Part shown: one piece after another, positions 45,721 through 56,318 of the stretch
How the letters are laid out: the number at the start of each line of letters is the position of its first letter
Position numbering within the stretch: the first letter of the stretch is position 1
NCBI GenBank assembly: GCA_001051155.2
Contig: JYIP02000006.1
Span: forward strand, 3,224,001 to 3,288,000
DNA from: Chrysoporthe austroafricana
Lineage: Eukaryota; Ascomycota; Sordariomycetes; Diaporthales; Cryphonectriaceae
Direction of reading: 5' to 3'
Length of the DNA: 64,000 bases
Made by a program: the position numbers and the translations under genes
Notes under the pieces: generated by a model
The model's database searches: none
What the model was told of the DNA's origin: nothing
The model's input: only the letters and a program-made list of their open reading frames with translations

Positions 45721-46671
45721 TGTATTTGGAACACGCCGATTGGGCTTGCCTAATGACAGCCATCACAAGTCAAATAGGCTTTAAGCTGGTCTTGTGTGCC
45801 ACGGCTCGGACGAGATGCAACGTGGCCTTCATGGAGTTCAGCGGAATGGAAAGCTTGGATATATAATGACACGTGCCTATACCATATTTTACATAGATAC
45901 CAATTCCACGTCATTTTAGTTCACACGGAGTCTTAAATTCGGTCTCGTCTCATTGAAAATCTACTTCAACAAAAGTGTGCATGTTCCTACACTTGTCGTT
46001 AACACTCTTTGGAAGCGCCTCACCGTGGTGTGTTTATAGTGTGCGGAACCCAACTGCAGACCAGTGTCGGTCCCAGGTCTGACGGAGACTAGGAGGATCA
46101 TCTTGACGCATGGCACTTAAGCATCTGTGAGGGAGGACGTTCTGAGATGCTTTGAAGGCTCCGAAATAGATGCAAATGCATTTTTCATGTGGACTGGGCG
46201 AGGTATGTTCTCGTTTGAGTAATAATTACTTCAGACCTGCGCCCGCATTTGGCTCCATACCTGAGGTAGTATTGTAGCCCTTCATTGGCGGCATTTGGAG
46301 AATTTCTCCGGGCGTGGCCATGTCATGCACACGAGATGCCCAGACGGGAAAGTCGAAGATCATTTGACCAGAATTCCTTTCCCCCGGACCGCCTTGAGTG
46401 CCGGCATAAGGCACCTCCAAGAGCATTGTGGGCATCACGAATGGTGGGAGAATTGGAGAGCGGCTGAATCCGCGTCGTATTTATGCACAACCTAATCTTC
46501 ATCTTAACGGGAGAAGTCTGATGTAGCACCCACCGAAAATCTTATTTTCTGTCCATTTACAACGAATACGACACCTGCGACTTTACTATCTTATGTCATC
46601 CGGAGGCTGAAGGCCGAGATGAAAGAGTCACTCGGTAGCGTCGCATTGTAAAGCTATAAAGCTATACGGAC
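45721..46671. other. Intergenic
   Basis: No supported gene. A minus-strand frame at 46226-46438 is protein-like but too short to judge. Confidence 0.4.
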
Positions 46672-46678
46672 TATAAAT
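46672..46678 (+). promoter_or_regulatory. TATA box for the acetylesterase gene
   Basis: TATAAAT about 135 bp before the ATG at 46811. Confidence 0.45.
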
Positions 46679-46810
46679 CCTAGAGGTGGACATGGACTGT
46701 CGTGAGCAACAAGTTTGAGACGACTCAGCAATATCATTCGTGCCCTTGCAGAGTCGAAAAACACATTCTAAGACTTACATGTGGTTTCCCTGACATACAT
46801 CCCCTGGAAA

Positions 46811-47925
46811 ATGCGCTATTCACCTATCTTCTTGTCGGGCCTACTAGGTCTTGTGCCGAGCACACAGGCTGTGACGAACATCTGGCTAGCTGGAGACAGT
46901 ACCATGGCTGAAGGCGGCGGTGGCAGCGGCACTCAGGGCTGGGGCCATTATCTGCAATACTCCTTCAACAGCGCCGATTATATTGTGAACAACGAGGCGA
47001 TAGCTGGACGGTCAGCCCGTTCTTATTGGAGGGAAGGGCGCTTCCAGGCGATAGCGGATGAGCTTTCGTCAGGGGATGTAAGTATCTAAGTGACTACCAC
47101 TAAATACCTCCATAATGATTCTTATTTCTCTGAGACTTTACGTTGACAATGAGTAGTGGGTTGTGATCGAGCTTGGTCACAATGATGGTGGCAGTCTCAG
47201 TTCTGATGACGGTGATACCGACTGCCCCGGTGAGGGCGCTCAAGTGTGCTATTCGGAATACGACGGGGTGAACGAGACTATTTACACCTTCCCGGCATAT
47301 CTCGAGATGGCATCGCAGATGTATCTCGAGAAAGGTGCAAAAGTGATTCTCAGCTCTGCAACGCCAGACAATCCATGGGAAACGGGCACTTTCTCCTGGG
47401 TTCCCAATCGCTTCGAATATTACACATGGTAAGCCACGTACTAAGGCTTTTCGAATACTCACTTGTTGGACCAAAGTCTCCCACTAACAACCGCCGCTCA
47501 TCAGGTACGCTACACAAGTCTTGGGTGGACCGTCTGCTGGTGTCTACTTTGTCTCGCATGGCGACTACACAGCCCAGCTCGAGGATAATTTGGGGGCCAC
47601 TGTCACTGATGAGAACTTCCCAAACGATCACACGGTAAGTTTCGTCCGGAGGCAATATTATTCCACCGCATTCAGTCCTCCAGACAGTCCCTATGCGAAC
47701 CTCTGGCCTAAATCGAGACACGAAGGAGTCCTGCCTGCTGACCATTGAAACACTCAGCACACGGCACCGTATTTAGCCAATCTCGTAGCTGGCGCCTTTG
47801 TCCTGGGACTTAAGTGTGGTACAAGCGCTCTGGGTGCAGCAGTGATCAACTCCACGGCTTCGCTGACGAGCAGCGTGCTGGGAGACTGCCTCGCGTGGAA
47901 CAGCACAATTTCGGCCTTGATTTGA
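46811..47925 (+). CDS. Rhamnogalacturonan acetylesterase (CE12, SGNH fold)
   Basis: Secreted enzyme that removes acetyl groups from pectin rhamnogalacturonan-I. Four exons (46811-47077, 47157-47428, 47505-47634, 47758-47925) give 278 aa. A signal peptide ends near residue 20. All SGNH blocks are present: WLAGDSTMA (nucleophile Ser about 30), [12 protein letters not shown] (oxyanion Asn), ELGHNDGG, and the DxxH pair Asp 221/His 224 in NDHTHTAPY. The last junction falls between these two residues and restores the block exactly, which confirms the splice model. It suggests growth on plant material. An in-frame ATG 30 bp upstream would weaken the signal peptide. Confidence 0.9.
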
Positions 47926-48446
47926 TGTGGAATATGTTCTCTTGGCAATACTTTAGACTTGGAGTCCTCCTATGACCATAATTTACCCCATAGATGTTCA
48001 ATCCTAGTGCGTAGATGCCACCAGAGTGCCAACTATTATGTTTGAAGTGAATTCTAAGGACCAAGGGTGGGATTCATACTACTTCAAAATTTAGTACGTA
48101 TGCTTCTACGCCGAATCCTCATTCTCCTGGGTGTTACAGGCGTACTGAAGTTCGACAAAGCCTGTTAGTTCCCATTATTATCCGTCTTTGCGCTCAGCTT
48201 TCTAGCCATCTATCAACCACTTTGAGGCGTCTTTTTGGAGTTGACCTTTCTCATGTCAGTGTTTTTTCTGCTCCTGATTCGAAAACGAAGGCTCTCCAGT
48301 GTATTGTCGCATGCTGGCGAAGCAGATGGTGTTCACGCAAGGTCCCTTTGGACCGCTGGTAAAGGATGATAGGGTAAGATGCCCAAGTAATAAAGCATTA
48401 AAATTAAATACGCTATGCAATAAGGTGACCTTGAGATATGGTCTAA
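47926..48446. other. Convergent intergenic space
   Basis: Holds 3' UTRs of the flanking genes. No feature seen. Confidence 0.5.
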
Positions 48447-49413
48447 TCAGTCCCCAGACCCCGTCCCGGAGTACCCTTGAAGGGACTGACAATCCAACCC
48501 ATTGTACTCTATGAAAGGGGTATCAATCAAGATGCCAAACACATCACCCAACCCAGTGCTAGCATCCAAAGGGGCAAGGTTTGAGAAGATGGTGCCTTTC
48601 ACCGGCACCGGCGCGAATTGTCCCTGGTTGAGAGTCGAATTAAACAGGCGAACCTGGCTGTCACACATTGTCCCGTTCCCGAAGATGGGCTGGTTCGTAA
48701 CGTTCTGGTAGAACTCTATTGGATAGGGGTTGGTGGTATCCTGTGCCAGGGTAGAAAACTCCATCGTAGCGTATACGCCGGAGCCATCGGTCGCATTGCC
48801 CGCAAAGTAGGTCGAGCCGTTCGCCAGGCGGCCGTAGGCATCGCATCCTGGGTCGAAGGTCGCGGGGCTGACGGCGGTGCCATATTCTCGTGAGCCGTTG
48901 ATGGCTATCTCGCTGTCGGAGCTGATCATCTGGGCTGGTGCCCACGTGAAGGACGAGAAGCCGTCACCGAGCAGGTCGACGAAGGGAAAGGACCAACCAG
49001 CGCGCTGTCGGGAGTTCGTTAGCGGTGGTATATCACATATTACTTCCTGACCATGTACTCACTTGGAAGTCTGGGAGATTGTAACTCATCGCAGCGAGCT
49101 GTATGTCGTGGTCCAGCCCGGCCTGCATCAAAACGGGGTACATGCCCGCCGGGAAGCTGGGCAGCAGAGCGCGGTAGGCGCTCTCAAGAATAGTGTATTG
49201 CGCAGGAATAAGTTGCCTCGCTGTGTCCAGCGGTATCTGAACAACAGCGAGTGTAGCGTTCAGGGTTCCAGTGACTGACTCCGCATATTGCTGGGCTATG
49301 GGATTCGGTTGGCTGGACGAGGTGCATGCATCTTGGGCTGCTATAGACACCAGGAAGAAGGATAGAAGCAGTGTCGCTGCGGCGGTGAGGTTGAAGAGTT
49401 TGACACGAGACAT
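48447..49413 (-). CDS. Secreted acetoacetate-decarboxylase-like protein
   Basis: Two exons (49063-49413 and 48447-49004), joined across a 58-bp GTGAGT...CAG intron, give 302 aa. The ATG at 49413 is preferred because it places a clean signal peptide (MSRVKLFNLTAAATLLLSFF) at the N-terminus; a longer frame starts at 49452. The mature chain has PLDTARQLIPAQYTILESAY and LLPSFPAGMYPVLMQAGLDHD, then WSFPFVDLLGDGFSSFTWAP, and several N-glycosylation sites. The pattern recalls fungal secreted proteins with an acetoacetate-decarboxylase-like fold, but I see no clear Schiff-base Lys context, so enzymatic activity is doubtful. Convergent with the acetylesterase gene. Confidence 0.6.
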
Positions 49414-51808
49414 GTTCAACCAGGAAAAATGATCGCGACTGGGCCCGTCCATGGAGGGCTCTGGGGAGAGGAATGTGATGGTAAAAATGTAACCAGAATG
49501 ATGTGACGACCAAACCCCTCTTTTTCACGGGTATCCTATAATATGTTTGTTTGTTCGGAATCTCCGTGTCGTTCGATCAGGTAGGTAGATCGCGGACCTC
49601 CACGCCTACGGATCCAGAGCAACACTCGGTCCGGGCTGCCACTTTGTTTATGAAACAAATCTCAGCGCAGATCTCGAGGTCTGGGGTCCGGCGTCCTAGA
49701 GACGGATCATCTCCTCCCAGCACCTAAAAGCAGGCAGACACTGTAGGGCGGGCGGTGATGTTGAAGGAATATTGACTTCCTGTGACGTCCCCACACCGGC
49801 GGGCGGGCTAACATAGTGTAAATTGAGGGACGGGACGTTTGGTTTCCGGGAGCCTTTGTGTGCGGGTTGAGACGACTATTGGCTGAAACTGATCGAGGAG
49901 TTGGAACCAAAACATCCAATCCTGGGCCCCTAAGGATTCAACAAAGCACAAGCAGCGGAGCCGAGAGGACGGCTCGTTCCCACCCCGAACGATCCTGCAG
50001 ATGGGCAGGTGAAAGAACAGATGAATAGGTGAGCTGCCGAATAGGCTAATAGGTGAAGACACAAGGACCGGTGGGGTCTTCGGCCAGCCTTGTCAGCACG
50101 GATGTCCAGTAGCCGGCAAATGGCTGCACCGAAGCAAGGAACGTCCAGTGCTCCTCTAACAGAACGGCATCCCGGCCGCTTCGAATTGGCAGGTCACAAC
50201 GCAGGTGTTCAGGATTTGCCTAGTTAGAATCCGAGGCCTGAGTATTGCGCTCTTGAGTAGGACGGAAGACTAAACAGCCAATTACGGGCCGGATGTAGGA
50301 AGGGTGCCCCGTGTTTGGGTCGGTCGAAGCCGGCCCCGCCAGGAGGCGCCGGAACGTCGTCTATCCGGATGGCCCCCTGACTTCGATTTAGATCTTTTTG
50401 TGTTTGCTGTCACCACCTCTTGCATGGAATTGCAATTGCCGCGCGGGATAGCACGGAGTATTCACCATATTCGCAATGCAACTGCCCGATAGCTGCAGGC
50501 AGGTTGCACTTGAAAGCGAGAACTCACTTCGTGGCGTACGATAAGCATCATGAGAGCCACAGTGCCGGCAGCAACGGCCTTATCCTCCTCACAGTCCCTC
50601 CTGTCCTAGGGCACTGGGAATATTCCGCCTTGCGATCATTGAACTCGCAGGCTCAAAATAGCTTTTTTTGCGGTAGTAAGACGCATCGAGCGCCGGAGAT
50701 ATCATGATGACGGGCTACTGAGTCTGTCTGACCCAGCCATCTCTGGCGAAGCTGAGCACACTCGACCCGGAAAGCAATAGGTCGGCCCCTTTCCGTATAC
50801 TCTCACCTCTGCCGTCGGGCCGCAGAATATGCCTGGTCTTGTGAGGGGGTCCTGTAAGTCTATTGCCGCGTCGGATCGTTGTAGTAATCATGACACGCGC
50901 CTTGCAACCTTGCTCGACCGATTCAACGAAATTGTCTCCATGCTGATCACCGAGGTTGATCTGCAATGGGCTTGGCCGCACATGCCTTCTATCGAGAGAA
51001 CCTGATCGAGTGTGGGGGCCCTCAACCATCTCCGTGCCAAGTCTAGAGGGGACTCGGCGTAATCTTCGGGCTGTGGTTCCTGCCTTGCGCACCGCGTACA
51101 GTAGACCGGCCGATCATTTGCACGTGAGCTGCAAATCCAACGAGGTCACGGGACACTGTGACTGAGTTCCTGCAATATTGAACTCGGAAATACTGCGATG
51201 TAAAGCTGAAGGCTCTGCATTAACCTCATGGACAGTGGTCCTTGGAGTTGCTAGGGATCCAGAGCAAAGCTGCATCTCACTGTCTCAGCTACCGGAGGGT
51301 AGCATGCTTTTCTTCATCGTATTAAAAGGTACGAGTCGAAATGTTGTCACGTGGAGTCGGGAAAAGGATGAAGATCTCCGAGTGGTCGCGTCCTCTATAG
51401 TCCTTGTTGATGCCGTTCGACAGGGCAGGTCAGTGAGCATGCTTTCGCGCAGCATCGATGATTTCCAAAAACTTTCCTCAGGATGGTAGGCGAGGGCGAT
51501 TTCTCAACGTCCCATCAGCACCAGTAAATGATTCGCGAATAGAGAAGCAAAACAAAAAACGGGAGGGGGGCGGTCCCTTCAGCCCTCAACCAGAAGCGGA
51601 CGTGGCTATCGCTCTGGCGAACGAGGCTCATGAATTCCAGGCAACTTTCGGAATATGTGACATAGAGAGGTGAGAGCTGATGCATAACCAGTTGATAAGT
51701 GCGCTGCGACTGAGCACCAAGCGTAGATCGAAAAATTTCGGCATCAGACACAAGCCCCGCGAAAGGCCACACAGGACAAGACGGTAGTCGCCGACTTGCC
51801 AAGATAAC
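49414..51808. other. Intergenic
   Basis: 2.4 kb with no recognised gene or repeat; short frames only. Confidence 0.45.
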
Positions 51809-53407
51809 TCATAGAGCTCCGCCGACGAGCGAAACAATCCACATTGCAACCCGCACCTTCAAGCTCACCCTTCTCTCCGTCCTCGCGAAGTCATCCCGGG
51901 TGACGTGCGTCGCATGCTCTTGCAGCCAGCGCTGCTCATCGCCCAACCTCCTCTTGAGATTCTCGTTGCGCGTCAATATCATTGCGTTGGCCTCGAGGTC
52001 GAGCGAATAGCTACGCTTCGTGTAGTTCGAGCTTCCCACCAGACTCAATGAAGGACTGGACTCTGAGGGTAGAGTCACCCATAGTCCCTTTGCGTGGTAC
52101 GTCCAGCCGCCAGGCTCGTTGACTGTGCCTTTCCGCCATTCTTTCAATGTAATGGCAAGGTCTTTCTTCCTTGAGTGGACATCGTGGAGGAAGTTCCGGG
52201 CCAGGAGGGTATATGCATCCGGGAGCATGCCCGAGACGCCCCTGGATTTGTAGAAACCGTTGGCAAAGGGGGAGGCGGTGATGACAACGTTGTGGTGGGA
52301 GGCGGTGGAAAGCAAGAGTTTGGTAAGTGATGGTGCCGGGTTGAAGTAGCCGGCAGTGAAAGTCCAGGAAGAGTTGGAGAATGCAGGCAGCGCAAGTGTT
52401 TTGAGTACATGGGTGAGAGCCGGTGATTCTGTCGAGGTATCTGGTGACAGAAGCTGTGTCATCTGGGCTAGTGGGTAGACGCTGGTGTCGTGGTCTCCAT
52501 TTGGAGGTGACGATATCTTTGGTGGCAATATCAGTCGTTCAATCCTTGATGTGGCTTTGGACACGAACTCCTTCGGGCTGTCAAGGGGTGACGGCGCAGC
52601 ATTTTCAGCTGGCCAAACCTTCTCAAATCCAGCCGCAGACTTTGATGGTTCGATTCTAAAGCTAAGAGATCCCACAGCACTCTGTAACCCCCAGAAGAAG
52701 TCTGTAATCTCCTTTGAAGAAAATAGGTGGTAACGGTCCTGTCGATTCGTGAAGTAATCGGTGGAGAGATTAGCCCCCGATAGCAAGATCTCGTCGTCGA
52801 AGCCATATAGCTTCATATGTTGCAAGCCCCATCCCTCATTGATCCGTTTGGGTATGTACTTTTTCCGCAGACCTGTCAAGTTCGGCGTATGGTACATGCG
52901 GATTTCGACCCTGCCCGGACCGAATTCCTCGATCAGTGGCGCCAGTAGCGACGCGCAGGATGCCTGAGGTGCCTCCCTGGTCCCGCGCAGCGCATCGGTC
53001 AGGATGCTGAGCTTCAAGTCCGGGTTCTTCCTCAAGGCATCCTGCAATATCGTGATGAGCTCCCGCTCCGACTTGCCGATGTACAGCGTCGACAAAAAGA
53101 TACGCCTCTCTGCTTTGCGGATCTTGTCCTTGAGCGTGTCGTAGAACTCGGCTGGCGTCTGCAGTATCTGGATCTGCGAGCCGTGGATGGGAAATGACGG
53201 TGCTATCTTGTCCAACTCGCTGATGAAGGGCGCGAGCATGCCGGCAGAGCTGATGGTGCTCGAGGCATGAGCTGCGCCGGTCGTCGCATACTGGCGAACC
53301 TGCTGAGGTTTTGCGACCCTAAAGTTTGGAGTGAAGGAAAAGGGTTTCCGGGCTCTAAGAACGCCGCATCTCGTGGCGGCGCTCCTTGCGAGCATCGCCG
53401 TTGTCAA
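51809..53407 (-). CDS. PGS1: CDP-diacylglycerol-glycerol-3-phosphate 3-phosphatidyltransferase
   Basis: Makes phosphatidylglycerol phosphate, the first committed step to cardiolipin, in the mitochondrial inner membrane. Single exon, 532 aa. The N-terminus is Arg/Ala/Ser-rich with RQYATT, a typical presequence. The phospholipase-D-superfamily HKD motif is seen as LQHMKLYGFDDEILLSGANLS (His 197, Lys 199, Asp 204); the second is GGWTYHAKGLW followed by SLVGSSNYTKRS. Other family pieces are RRIFLSTLYIGKSERELI and PNLTGLRKKYIPKRINEGWG. A hydrophobic C-terminus (VAMWIVSLVGGAL) could help membrane association. Divergent from the complex I gene with under 300 bp between starts. Confidence 0.95.
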   Translation of the reverse strand: MTTAMLARSAATRCGVLRARKPFSFTPNFRVAKPQQVRQYATTGAAHASSTISSAGMLAPFISELDKIAPSFPIHGSQIQILQTPAEFYDTLKDKIRKAERRIFLSTLYIGKSERELITILQDALRKNPDLKLSILTDALRGTREAPQASCASLLAPLIEEFGPGRVEIRMYHTPNLTGLRKKYIPKRINEGWGLQHMKLYGFDDEILLSGANLSTDYFTNRQDRYHLFSSKEITDFFWGLQSAVGSLSFRIEPSKSAAGFEKVWPAENAAPSPLDSPKEFVSKATSRIERLILPPKISSPPNGDHDTSVYPLAQMTQLLSPDTSTESPALTHVLKTLALPAFSNSSWTFTAGYFNPAPSLTKLLLSTASHHNVVITASPFANGFYKSRGVSGMLPDAYTLLARNFLHDVHSRKKDLAITLKEWRKGTVNEPGGWTYHAKGLWVTLPSESSPSLSLVGSSNYTKRSYSLDLEANAMILTRNENLKRRLGDEQRWLQEHATHVTRDDFARTERRVSLKVRVAMWIVSLVGGAL

Positions 53408-53705
53408 ATACAGAAGCGTCCACGCACAGTGAAGCTTTGCACGCGTCTGGGCAAGAAACAGAAGAACGGTTGTGAGGTTCCGCCACGAGGTTGATGATGT
53501 CCTGGAAATTTTGGCAGGGGCCGAGGTACGTACCGCGCTGACCTCTGGAGCTCAGTGATTGGGTTGTGCGGTGAGGTTGGACCCACTTCTTCTGCCCGCC
53601 GGGAACGTCGTCGAGCACCGCAACATCATCGGTCGCATCACGGCTTTCCTTCTCCTCTGAAGGACCAAACTTACACTGATTCTCGCCAATTGAACCGCCG
53701 CAAAG
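53408..53705. promoter_or_regulatory. Shared divergent promoter of PGS1 and NDUFA12
   Basis: 298 bp separate the start codons of two divergently transcribed genes for mitochondrial inner-membrane functions, so the promoter region must be shared. No TATA-like sequence was picked out. Confidence 0.5.
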
Positions 53706-54489
53706 ATGTCGACCCTTTCGAGGACACTGGGTAACCTTCGAAAGATTGGCCTGAAGGTAATGACTCTGTCTATTCTGACCGGGAGCTTCTACTGATTCGA
53801 TTCGCTACAGGAATACTGGCATCAACTCAATGTACGTCCGACTCCCACCGATCCGACTACAGCTTCTAGATGACGACTGACTCCTCCCTCCTCCCTAACA
53901 GTACATCGGTATGATACAGAACGGGCATTTGTGCGCCATATGGAGAGGCTTACGAGAAAATAGGCGACACCAAGGCCGGTACACTTGTCGGCACCGACAA
54001 GTTTGGCAACAAGTTCTACGAGAACATGACGGATGAGCTGCCATGTACGGAATGGATCTTAGAACTATATCGAATACCAGGCCGGCTGCTGAATGATTGA
54101 TTACAGTGCGGACTCGATGGGTGGACTACAAGAAGCATGACTTTGACCCGTACGTCGGATACATAACCCCCTTCCACGAAGGGCAAGGGTGCGGAACGAA
54201 GGCTGACAAGAGCACGCACACGCAGCGCCCAGATTGAGCCTCTGTGGCACGCATGGATCTCCTATGCCGTCGACCAGCCTCCTACCGTCGATCCTCTGGC
54301 CAAGGTAGCACGCAGCTGGGCCAAGCCACACCACATCCCCAACTACACGCAGACGAGGGGCGCATACAAGCCATACAATACGTGCGTCACAAGAAAGCGT
54401 CGGTCCTGATCCTATCCGGGTCAAGCTAATCTTGCCTTAGTGTCAAGCCAAAGATAAACACGTGGGAACCTATTGCAAAGTCACGATAA
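53706..54489 (+). CDS. NDUFA12: Complex I subunit NDUFA12/B17.2
   Basis: Accessory subunit of mitochondrial NADH:ubiquinone oxidoreductase, needed for late assembly and stability of the matrix arm. Seven exons (53706-53756, 53811-53831, 53902-53908, 53964-54044, 54107-54149, 54226-54381, 54441-54489) close to 135 aa. The product reads MSTLSRTLGNLRKIGLK, EYWHQLNYIGDTKAGTLVGT, DKFGNKFYENM, RTRWVDYKKHDFDP, IEPLWHAWISY, then KPKINTWEPIAKSR, matching the family from end to end. Exon 3 is only 7 bases. Six introns in under 800 bp is the densest splicing in the window. No in-frame alternative keeps the conserved YIGDTKAG. Confidence 0.92.
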
Positions 54490-54753
54490 AGGAGACGGGG
54501 TTCAAGGGAACGGAGGGGCGACGAGTCTTGTACATAGGACGATAGAAGCCGACAAAGCACGGCGGAAATCAAGAGGGCGTTTCTGCTACGCAACGTTACT
54601 ACGCGTATCTTGTCTGTGCACCGCATTGGCTCATCAAGCTATCACCGATTCTCAGCAGGCACCCAGCTAACAAACCGGACTTGAACTTCGGGCCAAGCAT
54701 ATGTTTAGTATTATTATGCCGACACAGGCTTGCTATAGCTTCTGCTTGTTCCC
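54490..54753. other. Convergent intergenic space
   Basis: 264 bp between two convergent genes; 3' UTRs only. Confidence 0.5.
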
Positions 54754-56318
54754 TCACAATTCGGTCCTCTTCCTCACAGCAGCAGTGGGTACAGCCCTCA
54801 ACCTGTACATCGCCGCGCCATGCCTATCTACGCTCGCCGTAAGGGTGCCCTGCGCAGCAACCGTGCTGACGACCTTGCCCAACAACAACTCATCCTTGGC
54901 CGCCAGCCCCTCGGCGTACGACGTCTTTGTGGCATTGTACACGTTCGTCACGTTCGAGGCCGCCAACCCAGTTCCGCTGTCCGTCGCGTTCGCCGCATCG
55001 ATTATGGCCTGCGCCTCCTCTTCCGTCAGGCGGTACGCCCAGAGATCGCGCACCTCCCAGCTTAGGGCCACCTGCGGCGCGGTGCCGTCCGTGCCGGAGT
55101 CGATAAAGATATCGGCCAGCGTGGCGTTCATTGTCGTCGGCGAGTTGTTGCCGTTGATGAGCACGACGACCATGTCATCCCACTCGCTGTCGGTCGTCGA
55201 GTTCAGGCTACCAGACCACATCTGGATCGAGGCCCGCCCGTACTCGTCCGTGTCTGAGGTATCGTAGTACCACCTGCGGGCGGCCGACGAGTACAGCGGG
55301 TCCTGGTTTACGGCAATGGCCGCAGCGTTCATGAGGATGGAGAGCGTCGAGTTGCTGATCTTAGAGAAGTCGTTGCCCATGATGAGGGGGCTCTTCGCCG
55401 CGCACCACATCGAGAACTGCGTCACATACTCGGCGTCCGTCTGGCCGCCCAGGCCAATGGTGAGCATGTCCAGGTCGTTCCAGCCTCCGCTCTGCGCCTT
55501 CGAAACGATAAAAGAGGCCTTGTTTATGATGTTGAGCGTGGAGCAGTGGAAGCCTGGCAGGCCACAGTCCCAAGCATCCGGACCGTCGCATGGACAACGA
55601 GCATCTGGTCTGTCGAAGGAATCGTAGACATCCCCGGAGATCCGCCACGAGTTCGAAATTGTGCTTCCCCTGGAGAAGGGTGTATTAGTACAGCTGTGCG
55701 CACGGAAGGAGCATTTTTCCCTTGCTTCACTCACCAATTCCACGGATAGTCCTCGCCCCAGTTGCACAGCGAGTAAAGTACCGGCCGTCCCGTGGCATTG
55801 AGAGCATCGCTCATGACACTATACCGATTGCGACTGAGATACTGCGTCCCCGCCTCGCCTTGGTTATAGCAGTTATCATATTTCAGATAATCTACTCCCC
55901 AGTCGGCGAAGGTCTGTGCATCCACTGACTCATGGCCAAGCGATCCCTCGTACTGCCCGCACGTCCACCTCCCCGCGTCCGAGTACATGCCGAACTTGAG
56001 GCCCAGGCTGTGGATGTCGTCCGCGACGGCCGCCATGCCGTTGGGGAACTTGGTGGTATCCACGATGATGGAGCCGTTGCCCGATGTGTTGCGCCCGGCC
56101 GACCAACAGTCGTCCAGGATGACGTACTCGTAGCCCAGGTCGCGCAGGCCCAGGTCCACGATGGAGCGCGCCGAGGAGGCCAGGAGGTCCGCGTCCACGT
56201 CGCACGCGAAGGCGTTCCAGTCGTCCCAGCCCATCTGTGGCGTGACTGCCAGGCCATTGTAAGAGGCTGCCCCAGCTTTGCCGCTGGTGAGCAGCAGGGT
56301 GAGGAGGAGCGAGGCCAT
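54754..56318 (-). CDS. Secreted alpha-galactosidase, GH27
   Basis: Hydrolyses terminal alpha-1,6-galactose from melibiose, raffinose-type sugars and galactomannan. Two exons (55735-56318 and 54754-55669) over a 65-bp intron give 499 aa. A signal peptide (MASLLLTLLLTSGKAGA) is followed by the GH27 barrel: TPQMGWDDWNAFACD, YVILDDCWSAGR, GLKFGMYSDAGRWTC, the nucleophile in DYLKYDNC (Asp 148), LCNWGEDYPWNW and the acid/base in SWRISGD (Asp 208). The splice site falls inside the Trp of PWNW and restores it. Then CPGFHCSTLN-like Cys residues and the C-terminal beta-domain follow. An upstream ATG at 56363 would precede the signal peptide with a Pro-rich stretch and is less likely. Confidence 0.94.
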
